A DNA stretch of 64,000 nt, taken from Clostridium aceticum (lineage in GTDB: Bacteria > Bacillota > Clostridia > Peptostreptococcales > Natronincolaceae). Under the pieces are notes generated by a model. The model did not search any database. It worked only from the letters and a program-made list of their open reading frames with translations, and was not told where the DNA came from. The position numbers and the translations under genes were made by a program. Of the stretch, positions 1 through 11,093 are shown in pieces (position 1 is the first letter of the stretch; every line of letters starts with the position of its first letter). The DNA is taken from assembly GCF_001042715.1 (NCBI RefSeq), contig NZ_CP009687.1, forward strand, positions 1,789,418 through 1,853,417. The letters run 5' to 3'.

Positions 1-1563
1 GGATTTGAAGTAGGCGTATTTCAACACAATAATTTTGTAAGACTATTTGATATGTTGGATAAACAAGAAATAATTTTAAGAAAAGATACCTACTATATGG
101 GATCTGGGAGAAATTATGTGGAATATACTGGAAGTATTGATTCTATAACCAACACTTCTAACCTTCAAGGACCTTATCATGTACAAGTTGCTGATAATTT
201 TAGTAGTAGCATTGAAGCTTTAAGCTTTATACAATCTTTAAATGCAGGAGGCCAACAACCTTATTTGGTATATGAAAATGGTTGGAAGGTGTTTATAGGA
301 TTGTACCTACATCAAGAGGAAGCCCAGTTGAAGGCAGAAGAGATAAGTAGTATAAGCGGTCAACATGCAAGGGTAATTTCTCCATCAGCTAGAAGGGTAC
401 AGGTCTTAGACTTGACAGGAACACCATTATTTATGTTTGATAGTGGGGAAAATATTTACTTTCGAGGCTTTGAAGACAAAGGAAGTACGTCTTTAGTAAA
501 TGTGGAGGGAAGAAATTATCGAGGTGCAATTGGTGCAAAAAGATTAAGTGCTAGTGATATGTCTATTGTCAACAAACTGCTTTTAGAAGAATACTTATAT
601 GGGGTAGTGCCAAGGGAAATGCCAGCGTCGTGGGCAGTAGAAGCACTAAAAGCACAAGCGGTGGTTGCCAGAGGATATGCTGTAGCAAATGTAGGTAGAC
701 TTACAAGTTCGGGTTTTGACTTGTGTAATACAACAAGGTCTCAAGTGTATGGTGGTTATGACGTTGAACATGCTAATAGCAATCGTGCTGTCAATGAAAC
801 AGCCTCTAGAGTGGTTACCTATAATGGAAGTATCATCAGTGCCTTTTATCACTCCAATAGTGGTGGACATACAGAAAACAGTGAAAATGTTTGGTCTAAC
901 CCCCTGCCTTATATAAGAGGCGTAAAGGATGATTTTTCCTTAGATGCTCCTAACTCCACTTGGAAAGAAGTATTTACTAGAAGTCAAGTAAGGAGCCTGT
1001 TGGAAAAAAACAATATTTTTGTAGGAGATATCATAGATATTAAGGCTACCTCTGTTTCTGAAAATGGTAGAATTTTGGAATTAACAATTTATGGTACCAG
1101 TAGAAACGAAGTATTAGCAAAAGAAAGAAGTAGAACTTTATTTGGACTAAAAAGTACTTGGTTTACAGTGAATACTATAGGTAATACTATAGATAATACT
1201 ATAGATAATACTCCAGATAATGTTGCAGTTAATGATAGTGTTGCAGTACGAGGAGAGGCTAGGATCATAGACTCGATGCAGCTGCAGAATCAGTCTATTC
1301 TTTCGGCAAACGGCATAACAAAAATTACAGATCCTGCTAATATAAAAATCTTTGATGGTAAAAACTATAGAGGGATAAAATCTTCTTCAGTTTCAGAACC
1401 TTCTATTGTAAAATCCTCTATTGCAGAGTCTTTTGAGTTTGTTGGTAGAGGATATGGACATGGTTTAGGAATGAGTCAATATGGAGCAAAAAAAATGGCG
1501 GAAGAAGGACATAACTATATACAAATACTAGCCCATTATTATACAGGCACAAAGGTGGAATAA
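1..1563 (+). CDS. SpoIID/LytB domain protein with SPOR-like region (5' truncated)
   Basis: The frame is open from base 1, so the gene starts upstream; the ATG at 52 is only the first internal methionine. A SPOR-like stretch (about nt 166-350, beginning PYHVQVADNF) precedes a SpoIID domain with LEEYLYGVVPREMPASW and LKAQAVVARGYA (about nt 585-700) and the C-terminal motif GRGYGHGLGMSQYGA (about nt 1447-1490). SpoIID-type proteins are lytic transglycosylases acting on glycan strands that lack stem peptides, so a role in cell-wall or spore-cortex remodelling is likely. A short degenerate tandem (NTIGNTIDNTIDNT, nt 1171-1215) sits in a low-complexity linker between the two parts of the domain. 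It is probably exported, but the signal peptide lies outside the window. The stop is 6 nt before queA. It is a paralogue-type member rather than sporulation SpoIID itself, judging from the SPOR region and neighbours. Confidence 0.85.
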   Translation, partial: GFEVGVFQHNNFVRLFDMLDKQEIILRKDTYYMGSGRNYVEYTGSIDSITNTSNLQGPYHVQVADNFSSSIEALSFIQSLNAGGQQPYLVYENGWKVFIGLYLHQEEAQLKAEEISSISGQHARVISPSARRVQVLDLTGTPLFMFDSGENIYFRGFEDKGSTSLVNVEGRNYRGAIGAKRLSASDMSIVNKLLLEEYLYGVVPREMPASWAVEALKAQAVVARGYAVANVGRLTSSGFDLCNTTRSQVYGGYDVEHANSNRAVNETASRVVTYNGSIISAFYHSNSGGHTENSENVWSNPLPYIRGVKDDFSLDAPNSTWKEVFTRSQVRSLLEKNNIFVGDIIDIKATSVSENGRILELTIYGTSRNEVLAKERSRTLFGLKSTWFTVNTIGNTIDNTIDNTPDNVAVNDSVAVRGEARIIDSMQLQNQSILSANGITKITDPANIKIFDGKNYRGIKSSSVSEPSIVKSSIAESFEFVGRGYGHGLGMSQYGAKKMAEEGHNYIQILAHYYTGTKVE

Positions 1564-1569
1564 ACAAGA

Positions 1570-3730
<2,161 letters not shown>

Positions 3731-3879
3731 TTATAGGAATAAAGGAAAAATTAAATTTGATGAATTTGATAAATAACGAATCTCATAAATTAAATAAATT
3801 TAATAAATTTAATAAAAAAAAAGGAAATTAGCTGTAGATGTGGAATAATTTATCTTAGTACAAAGAGAGGGGGAAGCAT
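3731..3879. other. AT-rich intergenic spacer with short tandem repeats
   Basis: Between tgt and yajC lies a 149-nt, very AT-rich stretch containing a degenerate tandem array of AAATTTAAT-like units (about 3786-3820). The yajC ribosome site (AGAGAGGGGGAAG) occupies its end. I see no gene or strong hairpin here. Confidence 0.5.
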
Positions 3880-4161
3880 ATGGAAAATTTTCAATTAGGC
3901 GGTTTAATCATACCCTTAGGGTTTTTGGCTATTTTTTACTTTTTGGTTATTAAACCTCAACAAAAAAGAGAGAAGAAAACGAGGGAAATGCGAAATAATC
4001 TAAAAACAGGGGATGAAATTGTAACGATTGGTGGAGTATATGGTACTATTTTAAAAATCAAAGATGATACCCTTACTATTGAAGTAGGCGCTGATAAAAC
4101 AAAGCTTATTGTTGCAAAATGGGCTGTTGGTAATGTTACCAATGAAATTAAAACAAAATAA
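3880..4161 (+). CDS. yajC: Preprotein translocase subunit YajC
   Basis: A 93-residue protein with one N-terminal membrane segment (LGGLIIPLGFLAIFYFLVIK), followed by the family signature PQQKREKKTREMRNNLKTGDEIVTIGG and a small basic cytoplasmic domain. YajC associates with SecDF and the SecYEG translocon; secD and secF lie about 3 kb downstream, separated by the SCIFF genes. Length and motif are typical. Confidence 0.95.
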   Translation: MENFQLGGLIIPLGFLAIFYFLVIKPQQKREKKTREMRNNLKTGDEIVTIGGVYGTILKIKDDTLTIEVGADKTKLIVAKWAVGNVTNEIKTK

Positions 4162-4178
4162 TTTGTTGCTTTTCAATT

Positions 4179-4205
4179 AAAGTAGTGGAATAAATCCACT
4201 ACTTT
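4179..4205 (+). terminator. Hairpin after yajC
   Basis: An 11-bp perfect stem (4179-4189 with 4195-4205) lies 18 nt after the yajC stop. It is followed by ATGTATTTTTTG rather than an immediate T run, so it may be a weak terminator or a processing hairpin. Confidence 0.6.
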
Positions 4206-4293
4206 ATGTATTTTTTGTGGATTTACTATTATAGGGGAATATTTACTCCATAGATGCATATTTATTTATAAAAACTACTATGGAGGTGTTAGA

Positions 4294-4677
4294 ATGAGAA
4301 GCGGGATTATGGGAGGCTTTAATATATGGATTTACGGAAAAGGATTAATGCGAGGATATATTGTATCACTAGCATTGTTTTTAATAGGTGCTATACTGAT
4401 TACATATACTGGACTTGGTGAAAATGTTATTCCTATATTGACCTCTATTATTATGATTGTAAGCATAGCCTATGCTGCTATTTATGTGGTAGTACACACT
4501 AAGAAAAAAGGCTGGCTGCATGGCGGGTTAGTGGGTATTTTATATATTTTTATATTGATCCTATTAAGTAAGGCCTTTGTTACAGGTTATATGTTGGATC
4601 GTGTTGTTTATTATAGGATCATCATTAGTATGATTACTGGGATGATTGGTGGAATGATTGGTATTAATATGAAATAA
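4294..4677 (+). CDS. TIGR04086-like small membrane protein
   Basis: A 127-residue protein with four hydrophobic segments (roughly residues 20-40, 46-66, 76-96 and 104-125) and short polar ends, beginning MRSGIMGGFNIWIYGKGLMRG after a good RBS (TATGGAGGTG). Small four-helix proteins of the TIGR04086 type are found between yajC and scfA in many Clostridia, and this gene has that position, length and topology. Function is unknown; it should reside in the cytoplasmic membrane. The assignment rests on context and topology more than on a distinctive motif. Confidence 0.75.
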   Translation: MRSGIMGGFNIWIYGKGLMRGYIVSLALFLIGAILITYTGLGENVIPILTSIIMIVSIAYAAIYVVVHTKKKGWLHGGLVGILYIFILILLSKAFVTGYMLDRVVYYRIIISMITGMIGGMIGINMK

Positions 4678-4743
4678 TTTTCTTTTTTTTCTCTATACAT
4701 TATGATATAATTTTATGGGACATTATATTGGAAAGGGGTCTTA

Positions 4744-4887
4744 ATGATGAAGCATATTAAAACATTAACTGGTGCAAATTTACCTAAAAGTGCTGTAAAG
4801 GGCGGTTGTGGTGAATGTCAAACATCTTGCCAATCAGCTTGCAAAACTTCATGTACAGTTGCGAATCAACAATGTGAGAATCAATAA
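4744..4887 (+). CDS. scfA: SCIFF peptide (six-cysteine peptide) ScfA
   Basis: A 47-residue ORF with six cysteines in its C-terminal half: C-x2-C-x3-C-x3-C-x3-C-x6-C. It begins MMKHIKTLTGANLPKSA and has the GGCGECQTSC core that marks SCIFF, the 'six cysteines in forty-five residues' precursor conserved across Clostridia. The RBS is GGAAAGGGG. A terminator (4912-4948) and then the radical SAM maturase follow. In characterised systems the maturase forms a thioether crosslink between a Cys and a Thr of SCIFF; the final product's role is unknown. Either of two adjacent ATGs (4744 or 4747) could be the start. Confidence 0.95.
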   Translation: MMKHIKTLTGANLPKSAVKGGCGECQTSCQSACKTSCTVANQQCENQ

Positions 4888-4911
4888 AAGCATAATAAAA
4901 TACATAAAAAA

Positions 4912-4948
4912 AGCAGCAGTATATACTATATATTCACTGCTGTTTTTT
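4912..4948 (+). terminator. Intrinsic terminator between scfA and scfB
   Basis: AGCAGCAGT pairs with ACTGCTGTT and is followed by a T run. It would attenuate scfB relative to the abundant precursor peptide, a common arrangement in RiPP loci. Confidence 0.8.
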
Positions 4949-5020
4949 CTTGAATAGGATGAAACAATTCTATAAAATAGATGTGGATAGCTTGAACTAG
5001 GAAAGGGGCACTTTATCGTA

Positions 5021-6376
5021 ATGATTCATAAATTTTCTCAAGGAAATACAAATATTGTAGTAGATGTAAATAGTGGTGCTGTTCATGTAGTAGATCAGCT
5101 TGTTTATGATGTATTGGACTACTACCCTAAAAATACAAAGGAAACAACGATTGACTTATTAAAGGACAAGCATAATGATGGGAAAATTTCAGAAGCTATT
5201 GAGGAAATAGATAGTTTAGTTAGTAATGGCTTGTTATTTTCTAAAGAAAATTATCTGCAGCATGAAGCCTTTCAAAACAAAGACACTGTAGTGAAGGCTT
5301 TGTGTCTCCATATAGCCCATGACTGTAATATTCGTTGCAAGTACTGTTTTGCATCACAAGGAGATTTTAAAGGAGAAAGGAGCTTAATGACCCCAGAAGT
5401 TGGGAAGAAGGCTCTTGACTTTTTATTAAAGAACTCTGGAAACCGAAGAAATTTAGAGGTGGACTTTTTTGGCGGAGAGCCTTTAATGAATTTTGGCGTC
5501 GTTAAAGAAATTGTCGACTACGGAAGACAAGAAGAAAAGAAGTATGGAAAAAATATAAGGTTTACAATAACCACCAATGGGGTTTTGCTAGATAAGGACA
5601 CTATGGATTATATCAATGAAAACATGCACAATGTTGTGCTAAGCATAGATGGTAGAAAAAAAATAAATGACTATATGAGATATACTGTCAATGGGGGAGG
5701 AACCTATGACATAATCATCCCTAAGTTATTAGAAATGGCAGCACTACGCAATCATGAAAACTATTATGTTAGAGGAACTTTTACTAGTCATAATTTAGAC
5801 TTTGCAGCAGATGTACTGCATTTAGCAGATTTGGGTTTTAAACATATTTCTGTGGAGCCGGTAGTAGCAACAGAGGACAATGATTATGCTATAAAAGAAG
5901 AAGATTTGCCACAGGTTCTTAAAGAGTATGAATACTTAGCAGATGAATGTATAAAGAGGCATAAGGCAGGAAAAAACTTTAATTTCTTTCACTTTATGAT
6001 TGATTTAAACCAAGGTCCCTGTGTTATAAAAAGGTTATTGGGTTGTGGTGCTGGAGCAGAATATTTAGCCGTTACCCCTGAAGGAGAGTTATATCCTTGT
6101 CATCAATTTGTTGGAGACGAAAACTTTAAACTAGGAGATGTAAATGATAACTGTTTAGATAAATCCATGTATAAAGAATTTTCAAACGCTCATGTTTATA
6201 ATAAAGAGGCCTGTGAAAATTGCTGGGCAAAGTTTTATTGTAGTGGAGGGTGTCATGCCAATGCCTACAACTTTAATAAAAGTATTTATCATCCTTATAA
6301 AGTTGGATGCGAAATGGAGAAGAAACGTATTGAATGTGCATTGACAATTCAAGCAAAGTTAATGGAGGAGATATAA
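5021..6376 (+). CDS. scfB: Radical SAM/SPASM SCIFF maturase
   Basis: A 451-residue radical SAM protein. Residues 1-80 form the PqqD-like recognition region typical of thioether maturases. The radical SAM cluster motif CNIRCKYC is near residue 104. The C-terminal SPASM region carries auxiliary-cluster cysteines in CGAGAEYLAVTPEGELYPC and in CENCWAKFYCSGGC. The gene follows scfA, the pairing that defines the SCIFF system; the enzyme crosslinks the peptide using SAM and several 4Fe-4S clusters in the cytoplasm. The stop is 2 nt before the next gene, so the carbonic anhydrase-like gene is translationally coupled. Confidence 0.95.
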   Translation: MIHKFSQGNTNIVVDVNSGAVHVVDQLVYDVLDYYPKNTKETTIDLLKDKHNDGKISEAIEEIDSLVSNGLLFSKENYLQHEAFQNKDTVVKALCLHIAHDCNIRCKYCFASQGDFKGERSLMTPEVGKKALDFLLKNSGNRRNLEVDFFGGEPLMNFGVVKEIVDYGRQEEKKYGKNIRFTITTNGVLLDKDTMDYINENMHNVVLSIDGRKKINDYMRYTVNGGGTYDIIIPKLLEMAALRNHENYYVRGTFTSHNLDFAADVLHLADLGFKHISVEPVVATEDNDYAIKEEDLPQVLKEYEYLADECIKRHKAGKNFNFFHFMIDLNQGPCVIKRLLGCGAGAEYLAVTPEGELYPCHQFVGDENFKLGDVNDNCLDKSMYKEFSNAHVYNKEACENCWAKFYCSGGCHANAYNFNKSIYHPYKVGCEMEKKRIECALTIQAKLMEEI

Positions 6377-6378
6377 CG

Positions 6379-6882
6379 ATGATTAAAGACTTAAAAGAGA
6401 AAAAAGTAAAAATTCATGAAAGTTGTTTTATTGCAGAAACAGCGGACCTTATAGGAGATGTAACCATTGGCGAGAACTCCAGTATTTGGTACAAAACTGT
6501 GCTTAGAGGAGATGAGAATTATATAAAAGTTGGGAAGGATACTAATATTCAGGACAACTCGGTAGTGCATATAAGTCACCTTTATCCTACTATTATAGGA
6601 GACTATGTAACGATAGGACATAGTGCTATCATCCATGCCTGCACAATAGGAAACTATACATTGATCGGTATGGGAGCTATTGTATTGGATGGAGCGGAAG
6701 TAGGAAGCGAGACAATTATTGGAGCAGGCAGCTTAGTAGCTCCAGGTAAAAAAATTCCATCAGGAGTATTGGCAGTAGGTTCCCCGGCAAAGGTAGTGAG
6801 GGAACTAACTGAGGAAGAAAAAAAGAGTTTGAGGGTTTCAGCTGAAAGTTATGTAAAACATGGAAGAGAACATAAGGAGTAG
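6379..6882 (+). CDS. Gamma-carbonic anhydrase-like hexapeptide-repeat protein
   Basis: A 167-residue left-handed beta-helix protein. Isoleucine/valine hexapeptides run from about residue 20 to 140 (LIGDVTIGENSSIWY, TIGDYVTIGHSAIIHACTIG-type repeats), and the metal-binding histidine positions are present in VVHISHL and GHSAIIH. Family members bind Zn or Fe and may hydrate CO2 or have other roles. I start at 6379 (MIKDLKEKKVK), 2 nt after scfB and behind its GGAGG; the in-frame ATG at 6334 would lie deep inside scfB. Its placement after the SCIFF maturase recurs in Clostridia, but no functional link is known to me. Confidence 0.88.
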   Translation: MIKDLKEKKVKIHESCFIAETADLIGDVTIGENSSIWYKTVLRGDENYIKVGKDTNIQDNSVVHISHLYPTIIGDYVTIGHSAIIHACTIGNYTLIGMGAIVLDGAEVGSETIIGAGSLVAPGKKIPSGVLAVGSPAKVVRELTEEEKKSLRVSAESYVKHGREHKE

Positions 6883-6894
6883 TTAATTTCTTTC

Positions 6895-6946
6895 ATTAGC
6901 TCAAAGAGCTCCCAACTGTGCTATCACTTTAAGGAGGAGCTTTTGT
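6895..6946 (+). terminator. Possible terminator after gamma-carbonic anhydrase-like gene
   Basis: GAGCTCCC and GGAGGAGCTTTTG can form an imperfect stem ending in a short T run, in the 212-nt gap before secD. The loop is long and the pairing imperfect, so the call is weak. Confidence 0.35.
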
Positions 6947-7094
6947 TTATAAAATAATAATGATCATGAAATAAAGATGAGAAAGTATAATTAAAGATTC
7001 GTTTGTTGACGGACAAGTCTCAACCATATATAATTATAGTTATTGTATAATAATGTTCTCATTAAGATTAAGTTCATGTTAGGAGGAATAGTCA

Positions 7095-8333
7095 GTGAAG
7101 TTAAAGAATGCAATAGTATTTATTTTAATTATTGCAGTTGTTGGTATGGCTGGATTTACTGCGTTTAATGGTCTGCAAATAGGTGAAATCACCATAAGAC
7201 CGATGCAGGAAGCCATCAATCAAGGACTAGATTTAAAGGGTGGAGTTTATGTAGTTTATGAAGCAGAAACAGATGAAACTGGAAGAGAGTTAGATCAAAC
7301 TATTAACCAAACTATTGAAGTGTTTCGACGTAGAGTAGATGCTATGGGTCTTACAGAGCCTTCTATTGTAAGAGAGGGAGATCATAGAATTCGTGTTGAG
7401 TTACCGGGAGTAGAAAATGCTCAAGAAGCATTAGATATGATTGGTAGAACTGCACAGTTGCAATTTATTACCCAAGAAGGGGAAGTCGTTGTAACAGGAA
7501 CTAATGTAAGAAAAGCAGAAGCAACTTTTGTTGAAGGACAAGGCAGTCCAGTTGTTAGCTTAGAATTTGATAGCGAAGGTACTAGAAACTTTGCAGATGC
7601 TACAGCAGCTCATATAGGTGAACCAATTTTTATTATTTTAGATGAAGAAATCATATCAGCTCCAACAGTAGAGAATCCTATTCCAAATGGTAGGGCTATT
7701 ATAAGTGGGAACTTCACAGTAGAGTCAGCATCACAGTTAGCCGCTCTAATTCGTGGGGGTGCACTTCCTGTTAACCTTAGAGAGGTACAAACCTCAACAA
7801 TTACAGCAACACTAGGAGTAAATGCTCTTGAAAGAAGTATCACTGCAGCTACCATCGGGTTTATGCTGGTATTATTATTTATGCTGCTCTTCTATAGACT
7901 TCCTGGTTTTGTAGCAAATGTGGCATTAGCTATTTATATTCTTTTAGTATTAGGAATTTTAGTGGCTTTAAACGCGACATTAACGTTACCAGGTATTGCA
8001 GCCCTAATCTTATCAGTAGGTATGGCGGTAGATGCCAATGTTATTATCTTTGAAAGAATTAAAGAAGAGCTAAGAGCCGGTAAAACAATTCGTTCAGCTA
8101 TAGATGCTGGCTTTAAAAGAGCTACAAGAGCCATCTTAGACTCTAACATTACTACCCTTATTGCAGGAATTGTATTATATCAATTTGGTACAGGACCTAT
8201 TAGAGGTTTTGCATTAACTCTAATTATAGGAATTGTCGTGAGTATGTTTACAGCGATTATTATTACAAAATTCTTGCTAAAACTAATCGTAGGAATGGAC
8301 TTAACTAAAAACAGCAAGTTGTTTGGTGCGTAA
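7095..8333 (+). CDS. secD: Protein translocase subunit SecD
   Basis: A 412-residue protein with a GTG start 8 nt after AGGAGG. It has an N-terminal membrane helix, the signature GLDLKGGVYVVYEAE (about residues 45-60), a periplasmic-equivalent domain of the short Gram-positive type, and five C-terminal helices including GMAVDANVIIFERIKEELRAGK. SecD with SecF uses the ion gradient to complete export through SecYEG at the cytoplasmic membrane. secF starts 13 nt after the secD stop, so the pair is an operon. Confidence 0.97.
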   Translation: MKLKNAIVFILIIAVVGMAGFTAFNGLQIGEITIRPMQEAINQGLDLKGGVYVVYEAETDETGRELDQTINQTIEVFRRRVDAMGLTEPSIVREGDHRIRVELPGVENAQEALDMIGRTAQLQFITQEGEVVVTGTNVRKAEATFVEGQGSPVVSLEFDSEGTRNFADATAAHIGEPIFIILDEEIISAPTVENPIPNGRAIISGNFTVESASQLAALIRGGALPVNLREVQTSTITATLGVNALERSITAATIGFMLVLLFMLLFYRLPGFVANVALAIYILLVLGILVALNATLTLPGIAALILSVGMAVDANVIIFERIKEELRAGKTIRSAIDAGFKRATRAILDSNITTLIAGIVLYQFGTGPIRGFALTLIIGIVVSMFTAIIITKFLLKLIVGMDLTKNSKLFGA

Positions 8334-8346
8334 GGGGGAAGAGAAA

Positions 8347-9234
8347 ATGAAAATTATTGAAAATAGAAAGATTTGGTTTTCTATATCAGCTATAATTATT
8401 GTTATAGGGCTTTTGATGGGTCTTGTAAGAGGAATGAACTACGGGATTGATTTTACCGGCGGAACTTTGATGGAAATTGAATTGCATCAACAGGTAGAAG
8501 TATCAGAAATAAGAGAGATTACCAACGAGTACGATGGTAACGCCAGCATCAATCTTCTAGGACCAGACAGAACAATTATTCAGCTTAGAACTACAGAGGA
8601 TTTTGATAGCCATACAAGATCAGAAATTTTTAATGCCTTTAAAGAAAAGTATGACTTAGAAGAAAATGAGCCACTAAGAGCGGAGCAATTTGGACCAGCT
8701 ATTGGAAGGGAAATTCAAAACAGAGCTGTTCTTTCTATGATTATTTCGGCTATTGGTATGTTAATCTATATCACCTTTAGATTTGAGCTTAAGTTTGGGT
8801 TAGCCGCTATTGTAGCTCTAGTTCATGATATTTTAATCGTATTGGCGGTATATTCAATCTTTAGATTACCTCTAAACAGCCCCTTTGTAGCAGCTATGCT
8901 TACAATACTGGGATACTCCATCAATGATACCATTGTAGTATTTGATAGAATTAGAGAAAACTTAAGATTTGTTAAGAAATCCAACTTTGCAGAGGTAGCA
9001 AATAATAGTATTGCTCAAACAATTACTCGTTCTATCAATACTTCTGTAACAACATTGATTACCATTGTTTGTTTATATATATTAGGGGTAGACCAAATCA
9101 GAGTATTTGCACTACCATTAATTGCCGGTGTATTGAGTGGTACCTATTCTTCTATTTTTATAGCATCTCCAGTTTGGGTTATGCTTAAGGAGAGCAAAAA
9201 CAAAAATTTGTCTTATAGACCAAATCATGAGTAA
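8347..9234 (+). CDS. secF: Protein translocase subunit SecF
   Basis: A 295-residue partner of SecD. The start at 8347 (MKIIENRKIWFSISAII) has the RBS GGGGGAAG; the upstream in-frame GTG at 8323 lies inside secD. It shows the family motifs NYGIDFTGGTLMEIEL, the periplasmic loop, and helices containing LTILGYSINDTIVVFDRIREN. A strong terminator follows at 9282, closing the secDF unit. Confidence 0.96.
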   Translation: MKIIENRKIWFSISAIIIVIGLLMGLVRGMNYGIDFTGGTLMEIELHQQVEVSEIREITNEYDGNASINLLGPDRTIIQLRTTEDFDSHTRSEIFNAFKEKYDLEENEPLRAEQFGPAIGREIQNRAVLSMIISAIGMLIYITFRFELKFGLAAIVALVHDILIVLAVYSIFRLPLNSPFVAAMLTILGYSINDTIVVFDRIRENLRFVKKSNFAEVANNSIAQTITRSINTSVTTLITIVCLYILGVDQIRVFALPLIAGVLSGTYSSIFIASPVWVMLKESKNKNLSYRPNHE

Positions 9235-9281
9235 AAAAGACATTCCTTTAGACTGTAAGGACAGATAGATTTTTAAAATGT

Positions 9282-9319
9282 GGTAATAATACAGAAGATA
9301 AGTATTATTACCCTTTTTT
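9282..9319 (+). terminator. Intrinsic terminator of secDF
   Basis: An 11-bp perfect stem (9282-9292 with 9302-9312) with an 8-nt loop, followed by a run of seven T: a canonical Rho-independent terminator. Confidence 0.92.
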
Positions 9320-9375
9320 TACCAAAAGATAATAGGTAAGTGAAAGACTACGGAAATCCTTGGAGTTGATGATGT

Positions 9376-11046
9376 GTGGGTATTGGAACGACGTATAAAA
9401 ACTTAAGACGTTATAAAAAAATTGGAGAAGTGCTGGTAAAGTACGGCTTTACCTTTGCGGCGGAGAAACTAAATGAAAAAGGCTATATACCGAAGTTTAT
9501 ATTAAATATAAAGCAATACGAAAAGCAACTAACCGATGGTGAAAAATTAAGGCTGGCCTGTGAGGAACTAGGGCCTACATTTATCAAGCTAGGACAGATC
9601 ATGAGTACTAGGCGGGATATCTTTCCTGAAGATGTAGTAAGTGAACTAACAAAATTACAAGATAATGTTAAACCCTTTCCTTTAGAAATGGCTAAAGAAG
9701 TTTTTGAGAAAGAGATGAAGTGTGCTATTGAGGACTCTTTTAAAGACTTCGATTCAACTCCTATGGCATCTGCATCTATAGGGCAGGTTTACAAGGCAAC
9801 ATTAAAAACAGGAGAACAGGTAGTTGTTAAAATTCAAAGGCCTTCTATTCAACAAGTGATTGAAACAGATTTAGATATACTATTTAATTTAGCACGGTTA
9901 TTAGATGAACATATGGATAAAGAAAAACCCTATAACCTTCTTGAAGTTGTAGAAGAATTTAGCCATGTTATCACAAAGGAATTAGATTACTCTCTAGAAG
10001 GCAGAAATGCTGAAAAATTCCACTCTCAATTTAAAAACGATGTTAAAGTTCATATTCCTAAGGTTCATTGGGATTTTACTTCAAAAAAAGTACTAACATT
10101 ACAGAGGGTTTATGGCACAAAAATTATGGACTACGAGGCTATAAAAGCAAAACAGTGGGATTTGAATGATCTAGCCATTACCACTGCCAATTGCTTTATG
10201 AAACAAGTATTTATTCATGGTTTTTTTCACGGTGATCCTCATCCAGGAAACATTTTTATTCTAGGACCTTCTAAGATTTCTTTTATAGACTTTGGGGTAG
10301 TAGGTTATTTAGACAAAGGAACAATGAGTTTTATTTCTAATCTGTTTACAGCAGCCACAAGAAGAGATGTGGAGAAAATAGTAAATGTTTTAATGGAAAT
10401 TGATGCCATAGCTTCTGACACAAATATCAGAAGATTAAAGGAGGATATCTCTTTTTTAATAAATTTATATTACAACATGCCACTAAATAAGTTGAATATC
10501 GGAGAGGCTTTAAGAAAGATCATGGAGATAGCCTATACCAATAAAATCAAACTTCCTTCACAGTTTACAGTGTTGCTAAAGGCAATTATTACCCTAGAAG
10601 GCAGTGTGAAATTCTTAAACCCTGAGTTTAGCTTATCTCAAGTGTCAAAAAATGTTGTAAAAGAAATTTATTTAGATAGATTTCACCCTAAAAATTTAGC
10701 GGGGGAAATGAAGGATTATTCAGAAGAAATACTGTATGGTATTAAGTATTTGCCTAAACAAATAAGAAGTTTAATGAAGAAAATAGAAAATAATGAAATA
10801 AAGTTTCAATTGGAACAAGTAGGCTTTGAAAAATTACAAGAAGAATTAACACGAATGACCAATAAATTATCTTTAAGCCTGATTAGTTCTGCTTTGATTG
10901 TAGGATCATCTTTGATTATTCAAAGTGCCAGTGGACCCATGATTTGGGGTGTTTCATTACTGGGAATTATAGGTTATGTATTAGCAAGTGTTTTAGGGAT
11001 AGGTATTATTCTTTCTATTTTATTCGGCAGCTTTGGAAAAAAATAA
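9376..11046 (+). CDS. UbiB/ABC1/AarF-type atypical kinase
   Basis: A 556-residue protein of the ADCK/UbiB family. Family motifs in order: LGPTFIKLGQIMSTR, ASIGQVYKATLKTGEQVVVKIQRP (Ala-rich nucleotide loop and Lys), HGFFHGDPHPGNIF, and FIDFGVVGYL (metal-binding Asp). Two C-terminal membrane helices (residues about 495-555) anchor it. UbiB-type proteins support isoprenoid lipid or quinone metabolism as ATPases or kinases; Clostridia usually lack ubiquinone, so the target here is unknown. A GTG start at 9376 follows TTGGAG. It is preceded by the secDF terminator and 47 nt ahead of recJ. Confidence 0.9.
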   Translation: MGIGTTYKNLRRYKKIGEVLVKYGFTFAAEKLNEKGYIPKFILNIKQYEKQLTDGEKLRLACEELGPTFIKLGQIMSTRRDIFPEDVVSELTKLQDNVKPFPLEMAKEVFEKEMKCAIEDSFKDFDSTPMASASIGQVYKATLKTGEQVVVKIQRPSIQQVIETDLDILFNLARLLDEHMDKEKPYNLLEVVEEFSHVITKELDYSLEGRNAEKFHSQFKNDVKVHIPKVHWDFTSKKVLTLQRVYGTKIMDYEAIKAKQWDLNDLAITTANCFMKQVFIHGFFHGDPHPGNIFILGPSKISFIDFGVVGYLDKGTMSFISNLFTAATRRDVEKIVNVLMEIDAIASDTNIRRLKEDISFLINLYYNMPLNKLNIGEALRKIMEIAYTNKIKLPSQFTVLLKAIITLEGSVKFLNPEFSLSQVSKNVVKEIYLDRFHPKNLAGEMKDYSEEILYGIKYLPKQIRSLMKKIENNEIKFQLEQVGFEKLQEELTRMTNKLSLSLISSALIVGSSLIIQSASGPMIWGVSLLGIIGYVLASVLGIGIILSILFGSFGKK

Positions 11047-11093
11047 AGGAGGTTTCCTTTATAGAAACATGGTAAGGAAAGGTAGGGGGATTC